A stretch of DNA of 8,948 nucleotides from Hyphomicrobium sp. (GTDB lineage Bacteria > Pseudomonadota > Alphaproteobacteria > Rhizobiales > Hyphomicrobiaceae). The stretch's first letter is position 1, and every line of letters starts with the position of its first letter. The stretch spans positions 1 through 8,948 of the forward strand of contig JAUVPN010000090.1 of the NCBI GenBank assembly GCA_030598645.1. Reading direction: 5' to 3'. This document shows, in pieces, positions 1 through 7,444 of this stretch. The translations under genes and the position numbers were made by a program. The notes beneath the pieces were generated by a model. That model did no database searches, was not told the DNA's origin, and saw only the letters and a list, made by a program, of their open reading frames with translations.

Positions 1-144
1 GGCAAACGGCCGGTGGCGCGCTGTTCTAATCCTAAAATCATGAGGGCGCGGTCCACCTTGGATCGCACCGGCGCGATCTATATGAAGCGACATGGGGGCA
101 AAATCAAGCTGAACAATGGTGGCACCTTCTTCAAATATGAATGA
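1..144 (+). CDS. Possible C-terminal end of a convergent gene, open at the left edge
   Basis: Frame 1 is open from the first base to a TGA at 142-144, giving about 47 residues that end in HGGKIKLNNGGTFFKYE. Third codon positions are mostly G or C, which fits real coding. An internal ATG at 40 would give only 34 residues, so if this is a gene it is more likely the tail of a longer one that begins outside the window. Its last 14 bases overlap the end of the phosphopantetheinyl transferase gene on the other strand (tail to tail). The pattern HGG-x6-NGGTFF faintly recalls the G2-box end of histidine kinases, but this is too weak to name a family. It may also be chance. Confidence 0.3.
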   Translation, partial: GKRPVARCSNPKIMRARSTLDRTGAIYMKRHGGKIKLNNGGTFFKYE

Positions 145-802
145 CACATTGCGAAATGGCTCTTGCCCCCGCAGCGGCAACCGTGGGTTTTCGAGGCAAC
201 CGCGGATCGGCGAAAGGGCTCGGCGCAGGGCGGGGAGAGAGGCCCGAGGTGGCCAGGGCCTGCCAACTGACGCCAATGCAATAGCGGCCGGTGGGACGCG
301 TGATCCATGCGGTGCTCGTGTTGGGTGCACTAGAAACGTTGGGCAGCGGACCGCAGAGGAGACTTCGCCCCTGCCGTTTTAGGTGCGCCTCTTTCAACGT
401 CCACAACCGGTAGAAGTGATCACTTCGCGAGCTCGCCTCACAACTCTCTAGCTCGCGGAAGTCCTGCGTGCCGAACAAATCGGGATCGAATTCCCTGACG
501 TCGAACTCTGGATCGATGCGTTCGATGTCGATCCCGACCGGCATTGGCGCCAGCGCAAGAGCGGTCACCCCTTCAGCATGGCTCAAGGAGATTTGGAGGC
601 CGCTTCCGCGCACAACAGGCCGGCCGCCAACATTTCGCAGGACCGCGCGGCCGGGCAGCAAGCAATCGAATACCTGTTCAAGTTCATGGGGTGCAAGGCC
701 GCGACGTGCCGCATTCTGGCCAATCGCAACAAAGCCCTGGAGCTGCTCTGGCGCGCCGGGCAAGTTCAAGCGATAAATTTTGGAATGGTCCTTCATTGGC
801 AT
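131..802 (-). CDS. Sfp-type 4'-phosphopantetheinyl transferase, operon-borne
   Basis: The predicted enzyme moves the phosphopantetheine arm of coenzyme A onto the serine of a carrier domain, here most likely Ser567 of the synthetase encoded directly upstream. The 223 residues are within the usual size for the Sfp group. Family landmarks appear in the right order: GRPVV near 60-64, ISLSH at 71-75, GIDIER at 90-95 (Asp92 and Glu94 would bind magnesium), and the WTLKEAHLK helix at 134-142 (Glu138, Lys142). After about residue 180 the sequence becomes proline- and alanine-rich and unlike the family, so the tail may be diverged. The ATG at 802 overlaps the synthetase stop by 10 nt. A second in-frame ATG at 796 forms the classic ATGA overlap (796-793) and may be the true start, giving 221 residues. 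Neither start has a strong Shine-Dalgarno sequence, which suggests translational coupling. Confidence 0.88.
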   Translation of the reverse strand: MPMKDHSKIYRLNLPGAPEQLQGFVAIGQNAARRGLAPHELEQVFDCLLPGRAVLRNVGGRPVVRGSGLQISLSHAEGVTALALAPMPVGIDIERIDPEFDVREFDPDLFGTQDFRELESCEASSRSDHFYRLWTLKEAHLKRQGRSLLCGPLPNVSSAPNTSTAWITRPTGRYCIGVSWQALATSGLSPRPAPSPFADPRLPRKPTVAAAGARAISQCVIHI

Positions 803-3800
803 TGCGCCGCCGTTTGGGCCGCCGGGGCGGCCGCCGAAGGAAGATCAATTTCAATTAGCGGCGAGCGGCGCGCAATGCCGCCGACAACCTTGGCCGGATT
901 ACCGCGCCACGTGGTGCCCGGATCGGGGCTTTCCCCCTTCATGAGGAAGGAATCCGCCGCAAGCACCACGTTGTCGCCCATGCGAACGCCATAGTGCACG
1001 AACGCTGCGGGTCCGATGGTGCACCCTTTTCCGATTTTGATCGTGTCTGTCTTAAAGACGCCCTCTTCGAGAGAGTGGCCATGCACGATGCTTAGCTCAT
1101 TAAAGTTCGCGTAGTTACCAACCTCGATCAAGCTCTTGTCGATGAACCTGCAACCATCATCGAAGACCTTTTTGCCAAGCCGTACACCCAGCAGGCGAGA
1201 AATGACATTCTTGAATGGCGTCCCTTTGAAAAGCGAAGAAATCGGGTGACCGGACGATTTCCAATATCGCTCGTGCGTCCAAAAATATTTGTCGTACATC
1301 GACACGAGCCTGGGTTGCAGCTTCTTGAAGCCCAAGCTGCCCCGCTCGACGAAGCTAAAGTAGGCGATGCTGAACAACGACGCGAAAATGCTGAACGCAA
1401 AGAGGCTCCAGATCCCAAAGACAGGATAGTAGATCAACCCAACGTAAGCGGCGAACAGGAGGACAAAGAAATGCAGCCAGTGACACAGCAAGAAAGCCGC
1501 GATCGTGATGCTATTGTGCTGAAGCTTTTTTGCGATCCGTTCTTTGCGCGCCGCACCGTCGACTATCCGAACCGCAAGCTTGTCTCTATCCACCACGCGC
1601 GGGATTTCGAAAGGGGGGGAACCAAGCAACCCGACGTTCTCGCGCACGGGACCATCGATCGGCACCATGACCTTGGTTCCAAGAAGGCAGTTGGCGCCGG
1701 TTTTGCCGCCGGCGGGGTATTCGACGCTGTTGCCTACGTAGTTCTTATCGCCGATCTTGACCTCGGAGAGCTTGAACGACGAACTCGACATGACGGCATT
1801 GGTCATCATCAGACCGTCAGAGACCATCGTCCCGCTCCCAACACTGCATAAGAATGGAACGTCATGGCGTTGATTGCACCCAAAGTTGGAGCCAGTTTGC
1901 ACGACTGCAATCAATCGGTAACCGGCCCAACGCAAATAGGTGACGATGTAGTTGCTGTCGCCGAACAGAAGATTGTAGACGGGGGAATTGCTGAGCAATG
2001 CGATGGCCCGATAGATGGCGAAATGCGCGCCGTAGAGCACATACGTCTTGTCCCTGGCCAAAAAGGGCATGAACAGCCTTGGGACAAGGCCAACGATCAA
2101 CAGCCCAGCGAGTATTGCCCCAAAGAACAGGGCCGCGCTTGCGAGCAGCACTGGGACCGCCAAAGAGAGCAACCCGGGCCACGGTGCTACAAGATCAATC
2201 TCAGCGCCGGTCAACCGTCCGACGAGCCGGGAATACAGATAGAAGAGTGTCATTACGAACAGCGGCATATAGATGGCCAACACAGCTATCAGCTGAAAGG
2301 CTGAATAGAGTGCACGCCGCTGCGACGTGCAGACCTGTGGATCAATGTCGCAGAAATTGGCGGTGGTCTCTTGTGCGGGTGAGCCGTGGTAGTGTTTTGC
2401 CATAAACGCCCGCTGACCACTTTGCAGCGAGGAGGCGTGACCAAGCTGAGCGCCATCGTCCATAACTGTCTCGATGTCCAGCACGCTCGCTACGCCGACA
2501 AAGGCGTCGTCGCCGATGCGCACCGGGCCTGTGTAGATGCGATTTGATTGGGCCTTGTACCCGGTCAAAACAGCTTCCTTTCGGATGACTGCGTTGTCTC
2601 CAATGGATATGAGGTCAGTACATACAGGTATGGTTCTCGACTCGATGACGGCGTTGCGGCCCACGCGCGCACCCAGAAGCCGCAGATAGGTATTGTAGAT
2701 AGGGCTGCCGACGAAGGCTGCGACGGGCGCGCTGCGAATGAGCGTCTTGACGATCCATAATCGAAGGTAGCGAAGGCCCCAGATGGGGAAAACCTCCTGC
2801 CTCCATCGTCCTACCAAAAGCCACTTCGCGGCGATGGGGATGACGCTGAAGCCAACGAAGGACGTAACGAGAAACGCAACTATACGCAGATAGAGTTCAG
2901 CGACGTTGTCCATCGCCGCAAAAGTCCATGTGATCCCTGCGATGACGACCCAAAATGTGAACAAGCCGAAGGCCAGATAGAATAAGAGCTGGAGCGTACC
3001 GCATCCATAGTATTCCAAATCGGAAGGAATGCGCAGAGGATCGCGTTTTTCCTCAACGGCAACCTCCTCAGACCCAACGCTGATATGCTCGGCGAGTTTT
3101 TCGATCGTCGGGTTGAGGTAGATGTCCCGCATCGACACATTCGCCGCTGGCCGATCGCGCCGTATGGCAGAGCAATAGCGCGCCATCAGCAGCGAATGCG
3201 CGCCTAGATCGTGGAAGAAGTTGTCCTTGACGGACACACGATCGACTTTCAACACCGTGACGAGCGCGCCCGCAAGATCCTCTTCCAGCCGCGTTCTGGG
3301 TGCAACGAAGTCACCGCTCCCTGTGGCCAAGCGCGGTCTCTTTGGCGCAGGCAGGCTCTTGCGATCGGCTTTATTGCTTCCCGTCATGGGAATCGCCGGC
3401 AGCTCTTCAAAATAGGCGGGGATCATGTAGCCAGGCAGACGCGCGCGCAGCGCCTGAGATACCTCACCGAGCAATAATTCAGAGGCGCTCTGATGCCGCG
3501 TATAGTAGGCGACCAACTCCACCGCACCAGGTTCGGGCTCGTAAGTGTGCACAACCGCTTGCGCAACTTGCGGCAATTGCGAAATGATCGCTTCGATCTC
3601 ACCCAGTTCGATCCGATAGCCGCGCACCTTCACCTGCGTGTCGATGCGCCCGTGAAACTCAACCTCGTCCTGATCATTGATGCGGCCGACGTCGCCGGTT
3701 CGGTAAATGCGCTTTGATGGATTGTTTGGAATGTTGAGGACATCTGGGATGAACTTCTTTGCCGTAAGATCCTCTCTGTTGAGATAGCCTTCAGCAAGGC

Positions 3801-4893
3801 CGATTCCTGCAATGCCGATCTCGCCGAGTGCTCCCTTTTCAAGCGCTTTGACCTCGTGCTCGTCGAGGATAACAATGGTGTACGTCGGTAACGGCGCCCC
3901 AATCGTGACCGGTTTGTCTGGGTGCAGTTTCGCCAGCGTTGCCGTAACCGTGGCTTCGGTGGGACCATAAGCGTTGAGGATTGTTCGGCCAGGACGATGC
4001 CAGCGCTCAACGAGACTATTTGGACACGCCTCGCCCGAGGCGAGTAGTATTCGTAGGTCTGGCAGGTCCTGCTCGATGGTTGCAAGCAAAGTTGGTACGC
4101 AGCACAGAACCGTGACCCTGTGTGCCCGGAGATACGCCTCCAAGTCGTCGCCGACGAGACTTATTCCTGGCTTTCCGGGCACCAGCGTCGCACCAGCGAT
4201 GAGCGGCACCCACAGTTCCTCAACCGAGAAATCGAAGGCGATGGTCATGCCTTGGTAGACGCGGTCGGCAGGCTCGATCCCATAGGTTTCGGCGGCGACT
4301 TTGACGAAGTTGCAGATGCTGGGATGCCCAATGGGAACACCCTTTGGGTTGCCCGTCGTCCCGGACGTATAGGCGATGTAACAAAGCTGGTTTGGCGGCA
4401 CCCCTCGCTCAAGCTCCGTCAAGCGCCCCGATGCTTTGGCATCGATCTCAGTCTTGGCTGTATCGAGCAGGATGAGCGGAAGCCCGAATGCATCGAGCGT
4501 TGTTTGAAACGCCGACAGCGAAACAAGAGCCTTCACGCCTGCGTCTTGCAGAATGAAGCCCATGCGCTCTTTGGGAAAACTTGCGTCAAGCGGAATATAG
4601 GCGGCGTTGACCTTCAACACGGCCAACAGCGCTACATAGGTCTCGACGGACTTATCGAACAGCAGTGCGACCCGATCACCGGCCCCGATGCCTTGATCAG
4701 CAAGATAGCGGGCTGCCTGGTTGGCGCGATCATCTAGATCGCGATAGGTCAACGTGACCTTGCCGGTGTCGATCACTAAATGATCGTGCTCGCCTTCTGT
4801 CTCAAGCTGATCGCAACGCCGTTCGAAGAGATGGTCGAGCCTCTCGCCTTCATTCCAACGAATGGTATTGTCCGCAGTGTTGCAGACGAGCAT
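793..4893 (-). CDS. Pls-like membrane NRPS (A-PCP-6 TM-3 hexapeptide domains), probable cationic amino-acid polymer synthetase
   Basis: The 1366-residue protein is a one-module synthetase with the layout of epsilon-poly-lysine synthetase (Pls) and its relatives. Residues about 15-520 form an adenylation domain, with YTSGTTGNPKG at 175-185, FDFSVEE at 220-226, NAYGPTE at 307-313, YRTGD at 397-401, KVRGYRIELGE at 422-432 and the catalytic lysine K508 in SNKADR. A carrier domain follows (about 535-605), with phosphopantetheine site LGAHSL and Ser567. Three pairs of hydrophobic segments (about 635-661 and 668-690; 861-888 and 905-938; 1128-1148 and 1150-1180) alternate with three hexapeptide (left-handed beta-helix) domains at about 738-840, 978-1095 and 1232-1340. 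There is no classical condensation motif (HHxxxDG) and no thioesterase motif. In Pls the three soluble domains perform iterative peptide bond formation and set chain length. The substrate is probably L-2,4-diaminobutyrate, because the maker gene lies 24 nt upstream. The start at 4893 gives a normal adenylation-domain N terminus and has only a weak GGGG ribosome site, so coupling to the upstream gene is likely. Confidence 0.92.
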   Translation of the reverse strand: MLVCNTADNTIRWNEGERLDHLFERRCDQLETEGEHDHLVIDTGKVTLTYRDLDDRANQAARYLADQGIGAGDRVALLFDKSVETYVALLAVLKVNAAYIPLDASFPKERMGFILQDAGVKALVSLSAFQTTLDAFGLPLILLDTAKTEIDAKASGRLTELERGVPPNQLCYIAYTSGTTGNPKGVPIGHPSICNFVKVAAETYGIEPADRVYQGMTIAFDFSVEELWVPLIAGATLVPGKPGISLVGDDLEAYLRAHRVTVLCCVPTLLATIEQDLPDLRILLASGEACPNSLVERWHRPGRTILNAYGPTEATVTATLAKLHPDKPVTIGAPLPTYTIVILDEHEVKALEKGALGEIGIAGIGLAEGYLNREDLTAKKFIPDVLNIPNNPSKRIYRTGDVGRINDQDEVEFHGRIDTQVKVRGYRIELGEIEAIISQLPQVAQAVVHTYEPEPGAVELVAYYTRHQSASELLLGEVSQALRARLPGYMIPAYFEELPAIPMTGSNKADRKSLPAPKRPRLATGSGDFVAPRTRLEEDLAGALVTVLKVDRVSVKDNFFHDLGAHSLLMARYCSAIRRDRPAANVSMRDIYLNPTIEKLAEHISVGSEEVAVEEKRDPLRIPSDLEYYGCGTLQLLFYLAFGLFTFWVVIAGITWTFAAMDNVAELYLRIVAFLVTSFVGFSVIPIAAKWLLVGRWRQEVFPIWGLRYLRLWIVKTLIRSAPVAAFVGSPIYNTYLRLLGARVGRNAVIESRTIPVCTDLISIGDNAVIRKEAVLTGYKAQSNRIYTGPVRIGDDAFVGVASVLDIETVMDDGAQLGHASSLQSGQRAFMAKHYHGSPAQETTANFCDIDPQVCTSQRRALYSAFQLIAVLAIYMPLFVMTLFYLYSRLVGRLTGAEIDLVAPWPGLLSLAVPVLLASAALFFGAILAGLLIVGLVPRLFMPFLARDKTYVLYGAHFAIYRAIALLSNSPVYNLLFGDSNYIVTYLRWAGYRLIAVVQTGSNFGCNQRHDVPFLCSVGSGTMVSDGLMMTNAVMSSSSFKLSEVKIGDKNYVGNSVEYPAGGKTGANCLLGTKVMVPIDGPVRENVGLLGSPPFEIPRVVDRDKLAVRIVDGAARKERIAKKLQHNSITIAAFLLCHWLHFFVLLFAAYVGLIYYPVFGIWSLFAFSIFASLFSIAYFSFVERGSLGFKKLQPRLVSMYDKYFWTHERYWKSSGHPISSLFKGTPFKNVISRLLGVRLGKKVFDDGCRFIDKSLIEVGNYANFNELSIVHGHSLEEGVFKTDTIKIGKGCTIGPAAFVHYGVRMGDNVVLAADSFLMKGESPDPGTTWRGNPAKVVGGIARRSPLIEIDLPSAAAPAAQTAAQCQ

Positions 4894-4917
4894 AAAGGCC
4901 CCGCTTTCGCCCTTGGA

Positions 4918-6270
4918 TCAAACCTGGAGCTCGAAATCATGCTCCGAGCGCGTGCTTACAGCCTTGCGGCTCCTGAGCGTGCGCACGCCCAATTCTTCAG
5001 CAATAACACGCGCCAATATATCGACGCCCTCGTCCAATTCGGGATAGGAGGTCGTGAGCGGCATCATGCATTTGATCACTTCGTCCGCAGCCCCGCTGCG
5101 CTCGATGACGAGGCCATTCTCGAAAGCGCGCGAGGTAATGGCGGCAGCCCGTTTCGGATCGGCGCAGGTCACGCCAATCATCATGCCCCGCCCGCGCACC
5201 TCGATAAGATGAGGGGAAAAGCAGTCCACCAGCTTTTGCAGACGATTGCGTAGATGTCTGCCCTTCACAAGCACACACTCAGCGAACTCTGTCGTACGCC
5301 AGTAGTGGTTGAGCATTGCGGTGGCCGTAACGAACGCGTGGTTGTTGCCGCGGAACGTACCGTTGTGCTGACCGGGCTCCCACACATCCAGCGGGCGCTT
5401 TAGCAAAACGACTGCACAAGGCAGGCCGTATCCGGAAAGCGACTTCGACAACGTGACGATGTCGGGGTTTATGCCCGCCGGCTCAAAACTGAAGAAGGAG
5501 CCGGTGCGCCCGCAGCCCGCCTGAATATCGTCAATGATAAGAACGATACCCTTCTTATTGCACAACGCTTCGAGGCGCTTGAGCCATTCAATGCTGACGG
5601 CATTGAGTCCGCCCTCGCCTTGGACCACTTCAAGGATCACGGCAGCTGGCAACTCAATACCATTGAATGGTTCGGACAGCGCACGCTCGAGATGATCAAT
5701 CGTGTCGACGCCGTCTCCAAGGTGGCCCTCGTATGGCATCGAAATCGAATTCGGCAGCGGCACGCCCGCCGCGCGACGATAAAATTCGTTGCCGGTGACC
5801 GACAAGGCACCCAGCGATACGCCGTGGAAGCCATTTGTGAAATAGATGATGTTGGTGCGCCCCGTAGCCTTGCGAGCAATCTTTAGCGCTGCTTCGACCG
5901 AGTTCGTACCCGTTGGGCCAGTAAATTGGACAACATAGTCAAGACCACGCGGCCTCAGCACGATATCCTGCAACGCCCCAAGGAACTGCGCCTTGGCGCC
6001 TGTGTGCAGATCGAGACTATGGGTGATGCCGTCTTGGAGAATATAGTCGATCAATGCCTGCCTGAGCACGGGATTGTTATGCCCGTAGTTCAGCGATCCG
6101 GCGCCTGAAAGAAAGTCTAAATAGCGCCGGCCGTTCACGTCCCACATTTCGCTGCCCAACGCCCGCGTGAAGGTTTGCGGAAACACGCGCGCGTAAGATT
6201 GCACATTGGATTCGTAACGGGAGAAGATGTCCTCGTCGGCGCAGGAGGCGCTCTTTTTAGCGGACAACAT
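4918..6270 (-). CDS. Diaminobutyrate--2-oxoglutarate aminotransferase, EctB-like
   Basis: This class III PLP-dependent aminotransferase is predicted to turn L-aspartate-4-semialdehyde plus glutamate into L-2,4-diaminobutyrate and 2-oxoglutarate in the cytoplasm. The 450 residues are slightly longer than typical EctB. Signature stretches include GAGSLNYGHNNP at 56-67, FTGPTGTNSVEAALK at 116-130 (cofactor phosphate region), DDIQAGCGRTG at 247-257 with the cofactor aspartate, the Schiff-base lysine K276 in TLSKSLSG, and GTFRGNNHAFVTA at 304-316. The TGPTGTN and GTFRGNN blocks are typical of the EctB group rather than of ornithine or GABA aminotransferases. The start at 6270 is fixed by GAGGAG at 6284-6279, 8 nt upstream. 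It is the first gene of the operon, 24 nt ahead of the synthetase. Neither ectA nor ectC is in the window, so its product probably feeds the synthetase. The last 25 or so residues, with TLRSRKAVSTRSEHD, look like an extra tail. Confidence 0.92.
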   Translation of the reverse strand: MLSAKKSASCADEDIFSRYESNVQSYARVFPQTFTRALGSEMWDVNGRRYLDFLSGAGSLNYGHNNPVLRQALIDYILQDGITHSLDLHTGAKAQFLGALQDIVLRPRGLDYVVQFTGPTGTNSVEAALKIARKATGRTNIIYFTNGFHGVSLGALSVTGNEFYRRAAGVPLPNSISMPYEGHLGDGVDTIDHLERALSEPFNGIELPAAVILEVVQGEGGLNAVSIEWLKRLEALCNKKGIVLIIDDIQAGCGRTGSFFSFEPAGINPDIVTLSKSLSGYGLPCAVVLLKRPLDVWEPGQHNGTFRGNNHAFVTATAMLNHYWRTTEFAECVLVKGRHLRNRLQKLVDCFSPHLIEVRGRGMMIGVTCADPKRAAAITSRAFENGLVIERSGAADEVIKCMMPLTTSYPELDEGVDILARVIAEELGVRTLRSRKAVSTRSEHDFELQV

Positions 6271-6278
6271 TATCCTGA

Positions 6279-6284
6279 CTCCTC
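6279..6284 (-). promoter_or_regulatory. Ribosome binding site of the EctB-like gene
   Basis: GAGGAG lies 8 nt upstream of the ATG at 6270. It is the only strong Shine-Dalgarno sequence in the three-gene operon and supports this gene as the entry point for ribosomes. No convincing sigma-70 or sigma-54 promoter could be picked out in the 150 nt further upstream. Confidence 0.8.
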
Positions 6285-7083
6285 AGGCTACGCCGAACAC
6301 TTCTCATGCTCACTTCAATCATGCCGCCTTGCTCCGTGCCCAAATTGTTGCCTCCGCGCGTGATGCAGCGCCGAGGTAGAATTAGAAGGGGTGAGAAATC
6401 TGTTCGTGGGGCACAAAGCAACGCGGCGCGATGAATCGCATCTGCCTCCTGCGACAGACATGTTCTCAAACACGCCCACCGTCACATCACGTCTCCATGA
6501 ACTCGTCGGTTGTCGACGCCTCCTGCAATCTCAAGCGAACAACGGCGAAACCAGCCACACCGAGGCTGAGGCGTTTGTCTTATCCCGATCATTCTCACAA
6601 TGCTACCTAACGAAAGAACAATGTTTTCAATGATCTGGTTTGACCCGTTCAGAAGACATCATAGGCCCTTTTTTACCTCTCCTTGCAACCGCATTGTCGC
6701 ATCAGCCCCGTCATCATGGCGCCTACAACGGGCTGAGGACCCACCCCGCTGGATCGAGCCCAACGATCCGGCGGATCGACAAGGCTCAATTCAACCAGCT
6801 GACCCGCAACGGAAAATTGCCCGGGATGCTGGAAGCAGGGCTCAACTCACCCCATTCGAAGTGGCGCTCGCCTAAGTGGCTGCAAACCCGCAAGGGGAAC
6901 CTCACAACCCCTCAATCCTTACGCGTACTCGCTCCAAGGGTGGAGAGCGCTTCGCTGATCAAAGTTAACGCAGACGTCTGATTGAATGGGGCGGCGGGGC
7001 CAACGCATACAACAAATGCGCAAGTGGCGACGGCTTCTGGGGTGCCGCGAAGAAATCGAGGCCCGCGGCGATCGGAAATGAAT
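6285..7083. other. Gene-poor region upstream of the polymer operon
   Basis: No gene can be supported in these roughly 800 bases. Several short open frames exist on both strands. The longest is a plus-strand frame at 6640-6981 of 113 codons. It has no recognisable motif and no clear ribosome site, and a competing open frame runs through the same bases. A perfect 10-bp palindrome, CAGACGTCTG, lies at 6971-6980. The operon promoter must lie at the left end of this stretch, within the first few hundred bases, but no clear -35/-10 pair was seen. Confidence 0.5.
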
Positions 7084-7119
7084 TGGTCGGCGCGGGGAGA
7101 TTTGAACCCCCGACCCCCA
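7084..7119 (-). pseudogene. 3' fragment of a tRNA-Pro gene (T arm, acceptor strand, CCA)
   Basis: Read on the minus strand, GGGGTCG is followed by a complete T arm (stem GGGGG, loop TTCAAAT, stem CTCCC with one G-T pair), then a 7-nt acceptor strand CGCGCCG, discriminator A and an encoded CCA ending at 7084. The block GGGGTCGG-x-GGTTCAAATC and the CCGACCA end closely match bacterial tRNA-Pro as I recall it from E. coli. The matching 5' acceptor strand (CGGCGCG) is absent from the expected place around 7155-7180, and no proper anticodon arm or D arm can be folded, so this is not a working tRNA. Tyrosine integrases commonly recombine in the 3' end of tRNA genes, so the fragment may be a leftover attachment site. 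If so, the inserted element would lie on the higher-coordinate side. Confidence 0.65.
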
Positions 7120-7284
7120 GTCCCTCAGGGTGAACCCCTTCTCCCAAGACCGCTAAACTATTCAAATATTGTTTTACACGTTGCAGCCGATAGATCCCGA
7201 TGCTTCTTGAACCATAGAAGGCGAATGTAAAACACATCCGCCGACGTCTGCTGCTTCTTGCACGCAGGGGCAGCCGCGTAGGGC

Positions 7285-7360
7285 GATGTCCGCTCTTGGG
7301 GGTAAAGCGGACATCAGTGCCGCACGCTCCAATGTCCGCTTATGACCCAAAGCGGACATC
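7285..7360. repeat. Dispersed palindromic repeat: two adjacent hairpins with GCGGACAT cores
   Basis: The first hairpin pairs GATGTCCGCT (7285-7294) with AGCGGACATC (7306-7315), a perfect 10-bp stem with an 11-nt loop. The second pairs ATGTCCGCT (7332-7340) with AGCGGACAT (7351-7359), a perfect 9-bp stem with a 10-nt loop. Both share the same arm sequence. The minus-strand translation reads MSALGHKRT...MSALPPRADI, a spurious peptide I recognise from intergenic repeats in Bradyrhizobium-type genomes. Neither hairpin is followed by a T run, so they are probably a repeat family rather than intrinsic terminators. They lie about 240 nt downstream of the outer-membrane gene and could protect its transcript end. 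Confidence 0.75.
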
Positions 7361-7444
7361 GTCATTCTTCATTTGGGGATTGCTCAATTGCTCCCGAGAT
7401 GATTACGCCATCAATTTCTGTCCTGCACACGCTGCTCCACCCTC

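Noticed and set aside
61..78. Hairpin GATCGC-ACCGGC-GCGATC as a terminator for the operon
   Set aside because: The stem is only 6 bp and no T run follows it on the minus strand. It also lies inside the possible convergent reading frame.
1246..1851. Long plus-strand frame of about 200 codons opposite the synthetase
   Set aside because: It is a shadow of the synthetase gene, whose motifs and membrane segments run unbroken through the same bases. Its translation is rich in charged residues with no domain pattern.
6257..6469. Minus-strand frame of 70 codons running into the start of the EctB-like gene
   Set aside because: It could be read as a leader peptide, but it has no visible ribosome site or motif, and the strong ribosome site at 6284-6279 belongs to the EctB-like gene.
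6640..6981. Plus-strand frame of 113 codons in the intergenic region
   Set aside because: No recognisable motif, no clear ribosome site, and a second open frame overlaps it on the same strand. It is described only as part of the gene-poor region.
7084..7175. A complete tRNA gene on the minus strand
   Set aside because: The T arm, acceptor 3' strand and CCA are present, but no 5' acceptor strand, D arm or anticodon arm can be folded in the upstream bases.
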